This document shows, one piece after another, positions 25,985-36,070 of a stretch of DNA of 64,000 bases (its first letter is position 1; each line of letters opens with the position of its first letter). The notes under the pieces were generated by a model, which saw only the letters and a list, made by a program, of their open reading frames with translations, had not been told where the DNA came from and ran no database searches. Source of the stretch: Silurus meridionalis (taxonomy: Eukaryota > Chordata > Actinopteri > Siluriformes > Siluridae). The stretch is taken from assembly GCF_014805685.1 (NCBI RefSeq), contig NC_060896.1:8708889-8772888 (forward strand). The letters are read 5' to 3'. Both the position numbers and the translations under genes were made by a program.

Positions 25985-26370
25985 ACCTACACTGTCAGTC
26001 TGCTCATAGATGCGTTTTCTTTATTTTAGAATAATAATGATGACATTAACACTGGGAAATAACACCTATGGATTTGTTTCATGGCCAAGAAAATTGTTAA
26101 AGGAACCTAAACCTATCTTATTTAATATTTTTAAAATCGCAATGTTCCCGGTGAAGCGTTGCACGCTCTTGACATCCCCACAATAAGCTTCATGAGTAAG
26201 CTCTTCATGTGGAAGAGGTTTCCTCCCAAGTGAGCTGAGCTCCTCAGTGCTTTTTTCTAAGATCTAAATGAATACGACTTGTTTTAAAGACTATTTAATT
26301 TCAATTGAAATAAAAAATACATTATACAAATAGATTTACATTCAGGAATAAAATTATGAATTTATTATTA

Positions 26371-26372
<2 letters not shown>

Positions 26373-26409
<37 letters not shown>
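26373..26409. repeat. (GT)n microsatellite
   Basis: About 18 GT units. Confidence 0.95.
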
Positions 26410-26414
<5 letters not shown>

Positions 26415-26770
26415 ATTGTACAGTATATCGTGGGTCCTAAACCACTGGGCTGCAAACTGGTACCACACTGTGGATCATTAGGTACTGAGTCACACAGAAA
26501 CAATTAAAACTCTTTCATTTTTATTTTATTACCATTTTCTGAAATATTGCAGTCTGCAGCGTGTTTTATAAAAACAAAACAAACAAAAAACAGACCATTT
26601 CTGCCTAATCCAATTTCCTGCACTTGTTCGCAGTTTTTTCTTCTATGCAGTGATAAAGCTTCCACTGACTTTAAGTTACATTTTCTTTATATATGTAATC
26701 ATTATGAAAACAATTAAATTATATACAAATATGTATAATAGTAATAACTGTGGAAGTCTTATGAAATAAA

Positions 26771-27248
26771 TAAGAGGGGTGTTCAAGTTTTAAACTTATA
26801 AAATAAAAGAACACATTTCAAGGAATGGAATCTGAATTTATTCTTCAACATACTCCTCTGCTACATTTATACACTAGCGTTTAACTAATGCCTGGAATTA
26901 TTCAGCATAGAAAGATTAGTCAGTACACCTGAACCATTCTAGAACAACCTGCTTCACATCATCATCAGTGCTGCGTCTTACTGCGGCTGAGTGTCTCATC
27001 AGCACACTGTTGATATCTACGGGTTTTATGCCTTCGTTCACAAGAAACTTTGTTGTCACACATCGTTTCATGTGCGCACTAACGCTGTTGTCTGCCATCT
27101 TGATTAACGGTCTCTGGACTGGCTTGTGACATGTGCGCCGACCATCAGTAATAGGACAAATTAGCCACTTACTACTGCGTGTAGTTCCGTCACACTAGCA
27201 TCCTTTTTTATACTTGTAAAATTAAAAGCCCTGGTTTGAACACTCTTA
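26771..27248 (-). mobile_element. Internally deleted mariner-type element
   Basis: A 478-bp element flanked by TA. Its ends are imperfect inverted repeats: left AAGAGGGGTGTTCAAGTTT, right (reverse complement) AAGAGTGTTCAAACCAGGG. The minus strand keeps a 60-codon frame beginning MADNSVSAHMKRCVTTKFLV followed by NEGIKPVDI, like the N-terminus of a mariner transposase. It then continues with a decayed EEYVEE-type C-terminal tail. The catalytic middle is missing, which is the structure of a mariner-derived MITE. Confidence 0.7.
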
Positions 27249-27407
27249 GTAATTTACCCTAACCCCATTCTTTTCAGATTTCTCTGTCTACTCTATCCTT
27301 TCCGATACACATGATCTTCAGACCAAATACCAAACCAACATTGTGTGCATATTTGCAGTAAAAAAGGCACAACATAGCGTCCACATTTCAGTTATTGTAC
27401 TATAGTG

Positions 27408-28085
27408 CAGTGGTAGACGAACTACACAAATCATGTACTAGATTTAAAGTAGAGATACAGTAGGTAAAATATTGCTCCAGTAAATGTAAAAGTGCACCTT
27501 TTACATTTTCACTTGAGTAAAAGTACAAAAGTATTTGCTTCCAAATGTACTTAAGTTTCCAAATTACTATGATTTATTATGGCTGTAATGTCCTATTATC
27601 ATTTTTGTCACAAGAATCTTTGCTTAATCGACTTTTACCACACCAATCTATTAATAGAATAATAATTGGTCAAACACTGATTGATATCTAATAAAATTAT
27701 CATGAGCTCAAAACCTTATTTTCAAATACTTTAAAAAGAAAATGCACAAATGAGGCCACAGGTGTTGTGGCAAGTTAGAGTCAGGAGTTACTTCCATCAT
27801 TTATTCGTCTCAAAATATTCAGCTTACTGTTGAACTGATAATGAACTTTACGTTCGTGCTAAGTAGATACCACCAAGTGCCAATCAAAATCAGTTTAAAA
27901 CAGAGCACACACTTTTTTATTCACACATAAATAAAAAGGAATGAATGATTTCGCTGAATGGAAATAAAATGTAAGATTTCTGACTTTGAAATGTAGAGAA
28001 GTTAAAGTCTCTCCAAATGGAAATACCTTAATAAAGTACATATACTCAAAGCTACTTAAGTACAGCAATGAATTACATTTATTTT
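27408..28085. mobile_element. Possible non-autonomous hAT-type repeat (AAGTAC-rich)
   Basis: It begins CAGTGGTAGACGAACTAC, contains CACTTGAGTAAAAGTAC and AAATGTACTTAAG, and ends with GTACATATACTCAAAGCTAC and TTAAGTACAGCAATGAATTA. Arrays of AAGTACTTG-like words at both ends are a hallmark of a very common fish DNA-transposon family. Boundaries are approximate. Confidence 0.45.
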
Positions 28086-28756
28086 GTTTTCAATTACAAT
28101 TTTGGTTATTAGAGTTCACAAACATTCCGTTGAAATGGAGAATATGTTAGAAATGTATTGAATAGAATTGTGCTTTCAGCACAATTTCGCATTTGTGGCT
28201 GATTCACAATATATCCTATTGATGATCACGAGGCTATCTGTCACAATCACAGTGTCTCATTCTGATTTTCTGAATTTTAGCAGATTTTTAATCAGAATTT
28301 TAATCAGAATTTTATCTCGTCACAATCTTAAGTGATTAGCCCTTTTTTTATTCCCAATTATAGACCAGGTCCCGGGTTCACGCATGCGCAATGTTGTGTA
28401 TCCCGTTCCCTCTATTAACAATGAGGCCAAGATTCATCCATTTCAACCAAATACACACAGAAGACTCGGCTTGTAATAATGTTGGCGTTTCAGCATTTCT
28501 GACATCTGCGAAAAGTCTGGATATAATTTCACGGTGCAACAGGGAAATTACACCCAGCGGACTGTGATTTGTATAATCCAATTTCATAGCACTGCTATTT
28601 TATTTGTTTTATCCAAGAGAAGTAGTAAACAAGGATATAAAAACTAGTTAGATTGTGGTTAAACAGAAATATATAGTTTACTGAAGGGACGTATAGTTAT
28701 TTATAAACATGTCACTTTCATTGATGTAGTGAAATCAGACCGATCCACACTGAGGA

Positions 28757-28796
28757 GCACAGAAAGAGCACAGAAAGAGCACAGAAAGAGCACAAC
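28757..28796. repeat. 11-bp tandem repeat
   Basis: Between three and four copies of AGAGCACAGAA in tandem. Confidence 0.85.
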
Positions 28797-28799
28797 ACT

Positions 28800-28935
28800 G
28801 GGTATTGCTCAATCCCACAAAGTATTTACTCACTCACTATTAATAGTGCACTATGCCAGGGGTGAGGACATGCACTATTTATACACCCTACTTAGTACAC
28901 AGGATCGAATTTGGGATTCAGCCTTAAATATTTAG
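28800..28935. repeat. Possible dispersed MITE-like fragment
   Basis: The segment ATAGTGCACTATGCCAGGGG to AATTTGGGATTCAGCC resembles the end of a frequent fish interspersed repeat with a GTGCACTAT core and a TTTGGGA(T/C)(T/G)CAGCC terminus. Assignment is from memory. Confidence 0.35.
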
Positions 28936-29215
28936 CCTGCTATAGATCCCTGTGGTATTGCAGGATCTTTTCCCCTACAGTAAGATGTACACACTGTCCA
29001 TGATGGCTTCTGGTTCTAGAGCATATAATCCTGATGTTTAAACACCAGACACCATTACTATAAACTTTTTATTTTCTGGAATTAGCCCGTGTTGTGGTCT
29101 TCCACGATATGCTATCTTAACCGATAAGAGTTTGAGGATTACATTAGACATGGTGATCCTGCACACACAGAGGAATAATGCAGGTTAGGAAGCACGGACG
29201 CGGTGGAAAGCTTAC

Positions 29216-29340
29216 CTCTGCCTCTTCCAGCGCGCAGGAGTGTTTGTTTGTGCCCAAGTGCTTCTGGGTAATGTAGTGCAGTACAAAATATTTAAATAAA
29301 AAAGACTACCGTTAAGCAGATCGGGACTTGTAGTGTGAGA
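29216..29340 (-). promoter_or_regulatory. Candidate tbxas1 promoter and non-coding first exon
   Basis: On the minus strand two sequences match the known promoter motif ACTAYRNNNCCCR (ZNF143/STAF type) exactly: ACTACAAGTCCCGATCTGC at 29316-29334 and ACTACATTACCCAGAAGCAC at 29258-29277. Both are in the same orientation, about 40 bp apart, with an AT-rich TATTTAAATA stretch between them. Downstream is a GC-rich segment with no ATG that ends at 29216 in GGCAGAG followed by a good donor, GTAAGC. This is the expected layout of a non-coding first exon. The nearest downstream acceptor on this strand that makes sense is the one at tbxas1 coding exon 1 (around 23512). The link to tbxas1 is inference. 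Confidence 0.45.
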
Positions 29341-29530
29341 CAAGAACAGCTGGTTTGTTTAGTAAAAAAAAAAAAATAATGTGGACAACAAAAAAATATT
29401 AAAAGCAGAATCACTGCATTTAACTTAAAGTAATATAATTGTAGTATAATCACTACTGCTATTCCTACTACTACTTTTATATTTAACATTACTACTAAAA
29501 TTATTACTAGTACTACTGTTGCTACTACTA

Positions 29531-30535
29531 TTACTAGCACTTATACTACCAATTCTAGTACTAATACTATCATTACTAATCGTATAACTTATATTATTAC
29601 AACTGATACTACCAGTACTACTACAACTATTACTAGTTCTAATACTATTACAACTAGTACAAATAAAAATTATACTACCAATACTAGTTCTACTACTATT
29701 ACTAGGATTTATACTACTAATTCTAGTACTAATACTATCATCACTAATCGTGGGACTTATATTATTACTACTGATACTACCAGTACTACCACAACAACCA
29801 TTACTAGTTCTAATACTATTACAACTAGTACAATACAAATTAAACTACCAAAATGAGTTCTACTACTACTACTATTACTAGCACTTATACTACCAATTCT
29901 AGTACTAATACTATCATTACTAATCGTATAACTTATATTATTACAACTGATACTACCAGTACTACTACAACTATTACTAGTTCTAATACTATTACAACTA
30001 GTACAAATAAAAATTATACTACCAATACTAGTTCTACTACTATTACTAGGATTTATACTACTAATTCTAGTACTAATACTATCATCACTAATCGTAGGAC
30101 TTATATTATTACTACTGATACTACCAGTACTACCACAACAACCATTACTAGTTCTAATACTATTACAACTAGTACAATACAAATTAAACTACCAAAATGA
30201 GTTCTACTACTACTACTATTACTAGCACTTATACTACCAATTCTAGTACTAATACTATCATTACTAATCGTATAACTTATATTATTACAACTGATACTAC
30301 CAGTACTACTACAACTATTACTAGTTCTAATACTATTACAACTAGTACAAATACAAATTATACTACCAATACTAGTTCTAATACTATCATCACTAATCGT
30401 AGGACTTATTACTGCTGATACTACCAGTACTACTACAACTATTACTAGTTCTAATACTATTACAACTACTACTAGTAGTACAAATACAAATAATACTAAC
30501 AATACTAGTTCTACTACTACTATTACTAGTAGCAA
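29531..30535. repeat. 344-bp higher-order tandem repeat made of ACT/ATT triplets
   Basis: The word TTACTAGCAC followed by TTATACTACCAATTCTAGTA starts units at 29531, 29875 and 30219, exactly 344 bp apart. Each full unit contains two related halves: the second starts at TTACTAGGAT (29699), giving subunits of 168 and 176 bp. The third unit is disrupted and shortened in its second half. The array sits inside a wider region (about 29450-30830) of irregular ACT, ATT and AGT triplets. Because 344 is not a multiple of 3, the Ser/Thr/Asn/Ile-rich frames shift from unit to unit and are not protein genes. Confidence 0.93.
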
Positions 30536-30830
30536 TGCCTTAATTACTACTACAACTATTACTAGTTCTAATACTATTACTACTACTACTACATCTACTA
30601 CTATTACTACTACTATTACTAATACATAATATAAACTATTAATTTTAGTACTACTTTTATGCTACTTCTACTACTACTACTAGTACTAGTACTTCTAGGT
30701 CTTCCATTACAAATATTACTACTAATAATACTTCTACTACTATTACTACTACTACCAATACTTATAATACTAATCATCACTATCATAATTATTATAATCA
30801 CAATTTGTTGAATAATTATCAATATTCTAA
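30536..30830. repeat. Irregular (ACT/ATT)n triplet tract
   Basis: Continuation of the triplet-rich region without clear higher-order units: mixed TACTAC, TATTAC and TAGTAC words grading into unique AT-rich sequence. Confidence 0.85.
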
Positions 30831-31753
30831 TAACATCGTATATGTTAAAGTTGTTGTATTCTTGTTATTATCATCACTATTATCATTACTAATATTATAG
30901 TTGTTCAGTTTACCATTAAGCCTTTTTTAAACCTTGACTGCCAAATGTCTTATTTAATCACATTTCTCGTTTCATTTTGAAATGATTAAACTAGTACTAG
31001 TAAGCAGTCAAACAGTTAGTTGTAGTTATAGTTGAGTTATAATGATATTTTTTCTCCCCAGTGTGTCAGAACTCTGACCAGTGTTGCTCTTTATTCACAC
31101 ACTTCCCAGCAGACAGAGGTGTGATTAAACACAGCGAGAATCTTTTCTTAAATTGAGTGCAGTAAATGAGAGATGATGCACATCTGGATGAGTGGTGTGT
31201 AATCTGATTCCGCTCTCGGTCATTCTGGGAGGAAAGAAAAAAAAAATCCAGCGGCGTCATTGGCGCCCCTGATCCAGACACGACTTATAGAAACCAGAAT
31301 CATTCAACAGGGTAATTACTGTAATTACTTCATTGGAGGTTGTGTGAGAGCGAAAGGGTCACAGGCAGATTCCGGATAGGGCTGTTTAGATGATTCATTT
31401 CATTTCATTAAGTTTCATTTGTGAACTAAAGATTTGAGTCTGTATTATAAATGTAGGTATTGTGTCACAGAAAACTTCACCTTTGCTACCATAGTTTCCT
31501 TCCAGACTACCAAAATGTTCTGATCCAACTCTTGAAGATCTTAATGAGCTGATCATATGGCAGCACGTGTATGGACAATAAAATAAAAAGCACAGAATGT
31601 CTGTACTGAAGCATTAATAATTAATTATAAGCAGTATAGATTGTAGGCTTCCTGCTATAATGTTATTTTTCTTCTCTGTGATTATGGTATATGGTGTATT
31701 GATGAGCGATACAACAGATTAAAGTTAAACCAAATTTATAATAACTTTAAGAA

Positions 31754-31912
31754 GGAGGTGGTGGGTTTAGTGGTTAAGGCGCTGGACTTTAAATCGGAAG
31801 GTCACAAGTTCAAATCCCCCATGCTGCCACAACTGGGCCCTTGAGCAAGGCCCTTAACCCTCTCCTGCTCTGTTGCTCTGGATAAGGGCATCTGCCAAAT
31901 GCCATACATTTT
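31754..31912 (+). repeat. tRNA-derived SINE, nearly complete
   Basis: It has an A-box-like GTTTAGTGGTTAAGGCGCTG, a B-box-like GGTCACAAGTTCAAATCCC, the central CCCTTGAGCAAGGCCCTTAA domain, and the conserved tail CTCTGGATAAGGGCATCTGC followed by CAAATGCC. All are in order and little diverged, so this is the youngest-looking SINE in the window. It lies about 0.9 kb upstream of hipk2 exon 1. Confidence 0.85.
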
Positions 31913-32107
31913 AATGATGTATATGATAAAATATGCTGTATGGAGATCTTAAAAATTTCAAGAGGTGACTATGCTATGGTATTCTGCCAGGGGAATGAAT
32001 GGCTTTAGGACAGAGAAGTTTGTGTTTTCTGCTTCTTCTGATTTATGTGATGAGATGAGTGTGATGAACTCCCTTGTGAATGTCATTTATTATCGCCAAG
32101 CCACCAA

Positions 32108-32215
32108 TGTTTGGCCCTTGAGAAAGTCCCTTAAACCACTGTGCTTCAAATCATGGCTAACACTCCGCTCTAACCCAAGCTTCCTAACATTGAAGAAGAA
32201 AAAATTGCACCCTGC
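32108..32215 (+). repeat. SINE-like fragment
   Basis: The run GCCCTTGAGAAAGTCCCTTA, then ATCATGGCTAACACTCCGCT and CCAAGCTTCCTAACA, follows the order of another common fish SINE 3' region. It is diverged and lacks the tRNA head. Confidence 0.5.
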
Positions 32216-32672
32216 TTTAATGTATACATTATCTGAAAACCCTTTTTTTTTTTTTGCAAATGCATTACAGAATATTATGCTTTTTAAAAATAATGTTGCA
32301 TATGAAAAGATAAGGAGTTTATCAAGATGCAGAAACGACAGGCGTGTCTAACATGAAATGTAAGATTTCTGCATGCAACATGTGTAAAGCTGCTTTTTTT
32401 TTAGGAGGCGTAAAGTCCTCTGAACGATTGCATAGGTGTTTGATTAGCTCTCAGGCTCGGCTCAAGTCGTCTCGCTCCGCTTCTTTCACCATTGCAACTT
32501 TTGCAGGCACTCCGCAGACATGCCCTGTGCAAGCTGAAGCCCCTGGAGCTGCAATCCGACTCAGCCTCGGAGCCCGACAGCTGTTCTGCGCTCGTGCGCT
32601 CGTGGCGAAGTTGCATCTGGACTGGTTCTTTTGTTTAATCCGGCTATTACGATTGCGTTGTGGATGTGATCC

Positions 32673-32674
<2 letters not shown>

Positions 32675-32718
<44 letters not shown>
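32675..32718. repeat. (CT)n microsatellite in the hipk2 promoter/leader
   Basis: About 22 CT units end about 150 bp before the hipk2 start codon. Confidence 0.97.
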
Positions 32719-32721
<3 letters not shown>

Positions 32722-32737
32722 GTTCTTCTCTCCCCCG

Positions 32738-32818
32738 ATGAACTGGCTCAGTAATGTGGGAGACGGCGATTCTGTCAGCGGCTCAAGATGGCAGATTTTT
32801 TCCCGAGTTCTGAACTGA
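32738..32818 (+). other. Upstream ORF A in the hipk2 leader
   Basis: An ATG in a C-rich context opens a 26-codon frame (MNWLSNVGDGDSVSG...) that ends at TGA 32816-32818. It counts only if transcription starts upstream of 32738. Confidence 0.4.
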
Positions 32819-32844
32819 AGCATCTCTGCACATTTTTGCCATGA
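32788..32844 (+). other. Upstream ORF B in the hipk2 leader
   Basis: The ATG lies in a strong context (CAAGATGG: A at -3, G at +4) and opens the 18-codon frame MADFFPSSELKHLCTFLP, ending TGA at 32842-32844. It is in the same frame as the hipk2 start, so its stop rules out an N-terminal extension. Its TGA overlaps the ATG of upstream ORF C (ATGA). Confidence 0.5.
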
Positions 32845-32884
32845 ACAGCAGGAACCCTTGCACCGATGGCCCCTGTATACGAAG
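32841..32884 (+). other. Upstream ORF C, exon 1 part (overlaps the hipk2 start)
   Basis: The ATG at 32841 (G at -3) opens a frame starting MNSRNPCTDGPCIR. Across the hipk2 exon 1-2 splice it continues [14 protein letters not shown]... and stops at TAG 57100-57102. In the spliced mRNA this 34-codon frame therefore covers both the hipk2 ATG at 32866 and the second in-frame ATG at 57044, out of frame with hipk2. Confidence 0.5.
32866..32884 (+). CDS. hipk2: HIPK2 coding exon 1 (MAPVYE)
   Basis: Only 19 coding bases: ATGGCCCCTGTATACGAAG, followed by the donor GTAAGATCC. They encode MAPVYE plus the first base of Gly. Joined to the exon at 57042, the protein begins [20 protein letters not shown], exactly the organisation of mammalian HIPK2, whose N-terminus is [20 protein letters not shown]. 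An in-frame TGA lies 24 bases upstream, so this is the first ATG of the frame. Its context is mediocre (C at -3, G at +4). It is separated from coding exon 2 by a 24,157-bp phase-1 intron, which explains why ORF-based scans miss it. Confidence 0.9.
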
Positions 32885-34329
32885 GTAAGATCCAGGAATA
32901 TTGATAACATCACACGATCATTTGTACGATTTCTCCAAACGGGCTTTCTGGTCCTTTTTTTTAGATAGGATCAGTGATCAGAAGAAATCGGACCGGCTTT
33001 TGGCATCATTAGTAGACTTCATGCGTGCACTTCGTGCTTAAGATCCGGATGTTTGCTTTTGCATATTGTTGTTGTTTTTTGCGTTTGTTTTGTCCACTAA
33101 CGATCAACATTTGCGTCCGCGAGCGCATATATGTGCCTGTAGAGTCCGATCGCCACATCGCACTGCTGCCTTTGAAGATCTTCTCCGATCTTCTCTGATC
33201 TTCTCGTGGTTTTTGCACGGATTTCACAGTCCGATTAAAAAAAAAACAAAAAAACGAGTGCGTAGACACTGGAGTTGAAATGAGATTGGACCCTGGTGAT
33301 CATCTCGGAAAGCAGAACAGCCCAAGAGATCAAAGTGGATCTCAGTGAGCGGCACGCGGCTTTGATGATCTTTTTTTTAAGGATCCATCACGTGTCAAAA
33401 AATACATTTTATGTCATTTGAGTGTGATATTAACTGAAATGTTAGACTCCACATGGCCGTCAGTCAAAAGTACTGACAGATTAAATGTCGTGCATGTAGG
33501 CACCTGGTGATTAGATTAATCCTAGGGCAAAAATTTAGCAAGTGTGGGCTTTCAGAGCAAATCACACCTCCTATATCTTAACCTACAGGCCTATTAGTTA
33601 AATGCATGCTTCATGTCGATCTGATCTGTTAATCCGATTAAGCTATCTGTTCATCCAGACTAAAAGCAAGGCTCCCGCATCATTCTGCATCATGACTCTC
33701 TTGGACTGGAAAGTAGGAGCCCCCTGATTTGAGAAAGACCAGGACATTCTGGCATTGTGGAAAACAAGATTAACTTTTAGTTGTGCTGTGAATGCGAGAT
33801 GATTTCAGCATGATGATCTCAGCGTGATCGAGTCTGATAGGAAAACGCTGAGTGTCCGGAGTATATGCGGTGCGTAACTGTTCAGGTTATAAAGCATTAG
33901 TGAGCCATAATGTTTATAGATGTAGTGCAGAACTCCAGCTGTAAATGAGAGAATGGGAGACGTTTTGAGAGCCAGCCGTTGTGAGCAAATAATCGGTGTT
34001 ATTGTGAAGTGTTGATTTTTGTTGTCAGTTCGGGATGAGAGCTGTAATTGATTAGACACACTCCCCCTGGCGGAGAGAGAGATATCACACGCTTTCAATG
34101 AACATTACACACATCTGTCTTTCCCTCTCATGTTCCCTGTCTCTTATCTGAACCACCTCATATTGGGAAGTTAGACCATCACTGGTGTAGTACATAGAGT
34201 CTGTGACAAAATAAAGACAGACATACAGACAAACAGACATATGCTGTAAATTTTTAAATAGATAAACACACATTTGAATCTATCTATCTGTATAGAGAGA
34301 GGCAGATCTGGTGTATTAAAAGTCTGGTA

Positions 34330-34334
34330 TGATT

Positions 34335-34410
<76 letters not shown>

Positions 34411-34411
34411 C
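34330..34411. repeat. (GATA)n microsatellite, tract 1
   Basis: About 19 GATA units. Confidence 0.97.
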
Positions 34412-34512
34412 CTGAATAAAGTGGGTACTAGTGGAGCTGTGATTTGACTGTATACAAGTTAATGAACACTTCATGAAATGTGCATATAACAGTTTAACTG
34501 ACATAATTATTT

Positions 34513-34569
<57 letters not shown>

Positions 34570-34570
34570 C
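34513..34570. repeat. (GATA)n microsatellite, tract 2
   Basis: About 14 GATA units. The sequence after it (AGATACCTAAATACATTGAG...AAGTTAATAAACACTTC) is a diverged copy of the sequence after tract 1 (GATACCTGAATAAAGTGGGT...AAGTTAATGAACACTTC), so tract plus flank are duplicated in tandem. Confidence 0.93.
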
Positions 34571-34707
34571 TGACTGACAGATTGATCAATAGATACCTAA
34601 ATACATTGAGTCTTATTGAAGATGTGAATCAACTCTATACAAGTTAATAAACACTTCCTGAAATTTAACACATATAAACAGATTACCTGACATTAATATT
34701 TATAGAG

Positions 34708-34716
34708 ATGATAGAT

Positions 34717-34798
<82 letters not shown>
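34708..34798. repeat. (GATA)n-(GA)n microsatellite, tract 3
   Basis: About ten GATA units with a TATATATA interruption, passing into about 14 GA units. It is the third member of the 34.3-34.8 kb cluster. Confidence 0.93.
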
Positions 34799-36070
34799 TG
34801 ACATAGTATAGGATTTTTCACGTTATCATCCTCTTTCCTATAAAATAATGCTGAGTATCAGCTGACATCCAACGCTGATCACAGTAACTGAGCTGAGTCG
34901 CCTTGAGCTACTGTTGCTAAGTTATAGGAAATCTTACAGGTACAGTGAAAATGGCACTGAGATAATTAATGTATCTATATACACATATATGATCTGTATT
35001 GTGTCAGTCACCAACACACCTCTTCCCCTCATAACATAGCTCAGTGGATCAGATTGCAAAACATGTCAAAGCCACTCATCATTGATGTGGTTCTTAAGCG
35101 TTTTTTTCCTTCAGACTGATTTAGACAAAAGTCCAGTATAACTTAGTGATGTGCTTCTGAAGCTGTAGGGGGTGAAGCTGGTCCCCACATCTGAGGATGT
35201 TTAAAGCACATCATTTTGTTTCATACAGACATAAAGATAGATTTATTGAAACAGTAGACGGATATACAGGTTCTGGTATAGAACTGCGTTTGTTGACTGT
35301 AGTTCGTCATCTGTGTAAGTGCTTCTGAAATCCTAAACTCCTACATTTTGGTTCGACGCAGATTAGATTCTGTGCTTCGAACTTGAAGACAATATGCAGG
35401 TCATGTAGCCCTTCACTTTCTGACCCTCATCACACTTCTGTGAGCACGCTGTGTGTTTACAGTAGTTACTGCACGAAACAGTGTACACACCATGTCACCT
35501 TGATCTGGAGGAGCATGTGGTGATATTTGACTTAAGCAGTTAAAAAAAATGAGCTGCAGATATTAAACCGGGTGAAGTATGACTGAAAATATAAATTTTT
35601 ATGTAAACAAAAGATCATTAGTATATAAATCATAGTTTTGAATACAAACTATTTAAAAAAGTATTACACTGATCAAGTTTTGCATGTCATTATGCAGTCA
35701 AATATTTGCTACAGTGTGTTTTAGTCTGCCTCAGCTCTGTTTACACTAAATAGACACTTATAAAGATTTAACTCTGTCTCTGAACATGAACGCAGGCTAA
35801 ATGTCTTGCAAGTGAGTGCTAGAGTTTATTTAAACCCACAAACTTAGCATTTCCAAGAAAATGTAAATGTAATAACAGTATAGTTGTTATTGTACGTGTT
35901 TTCAGCTGAGCAGATTTTATTCTGCAATGAATTATTTAATAGAACTACAGTGAAAGGAAGAGGAATGCAACGTAGTTGCAAAAGTAATGCTTCGAAGTTC
36001 TCCACAAGACCTTTAAAGAAACAAAGTGAGAAACATGACACAGTGAATCAGTATGTGCAATACAGTAATC

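Larger units (their letters stand above)
23512..32700. other. Divergent region between tbxas1 coding exon 1 and the hipk2 first exon
   Basis: About 9 kb separates the two divergent genes. From left to right it contains two copies of a Tc1-like repeat, a mariner remnant, an hAT-like repeat, a candidate tbxas1 promoter (29216-29340), a 344-bp higher-order triplet satellite, a SINE, a second SINE-like fragment and the hipk2 promoter. No additional protein gene is supported. Confidence 0.7.
32430..32865 (+). promoter_or_regulatory. hipk2: hipk2 promoter / 5' leader region
   Basis: The sequence becomes clearly richer in GC and CpG from about 32430. It includes CTCGGCTCAAGTCGTCTCGC and CTCGTGCGCTCGTGGCGAAG, unlike the AT-rich flanks. 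It contains a (CT)n tract at 32675-32718 and then CTCAAGATGGCAG at 32783. That string matches a YY1-like core, and matches the translation-initiator element SAASATGGCGGC at 10 of 12 positions. The region leads without an in-frame extension to the hipk2 ATG at 32866, with an in-frame TGA at 32842. No TATA box is visible. The transcription start cannot be placed from sequence alone. Confidence 0.6.

Noticed and set aside
32344..32754. 136-codon ORF upstream of hipk2
   Set aside because: It lies in the GC-rich promoter, ends in a CT-repeat-encoded Ser/Leu run, is not in frame with the hipk2 start and has no recognisable domain.
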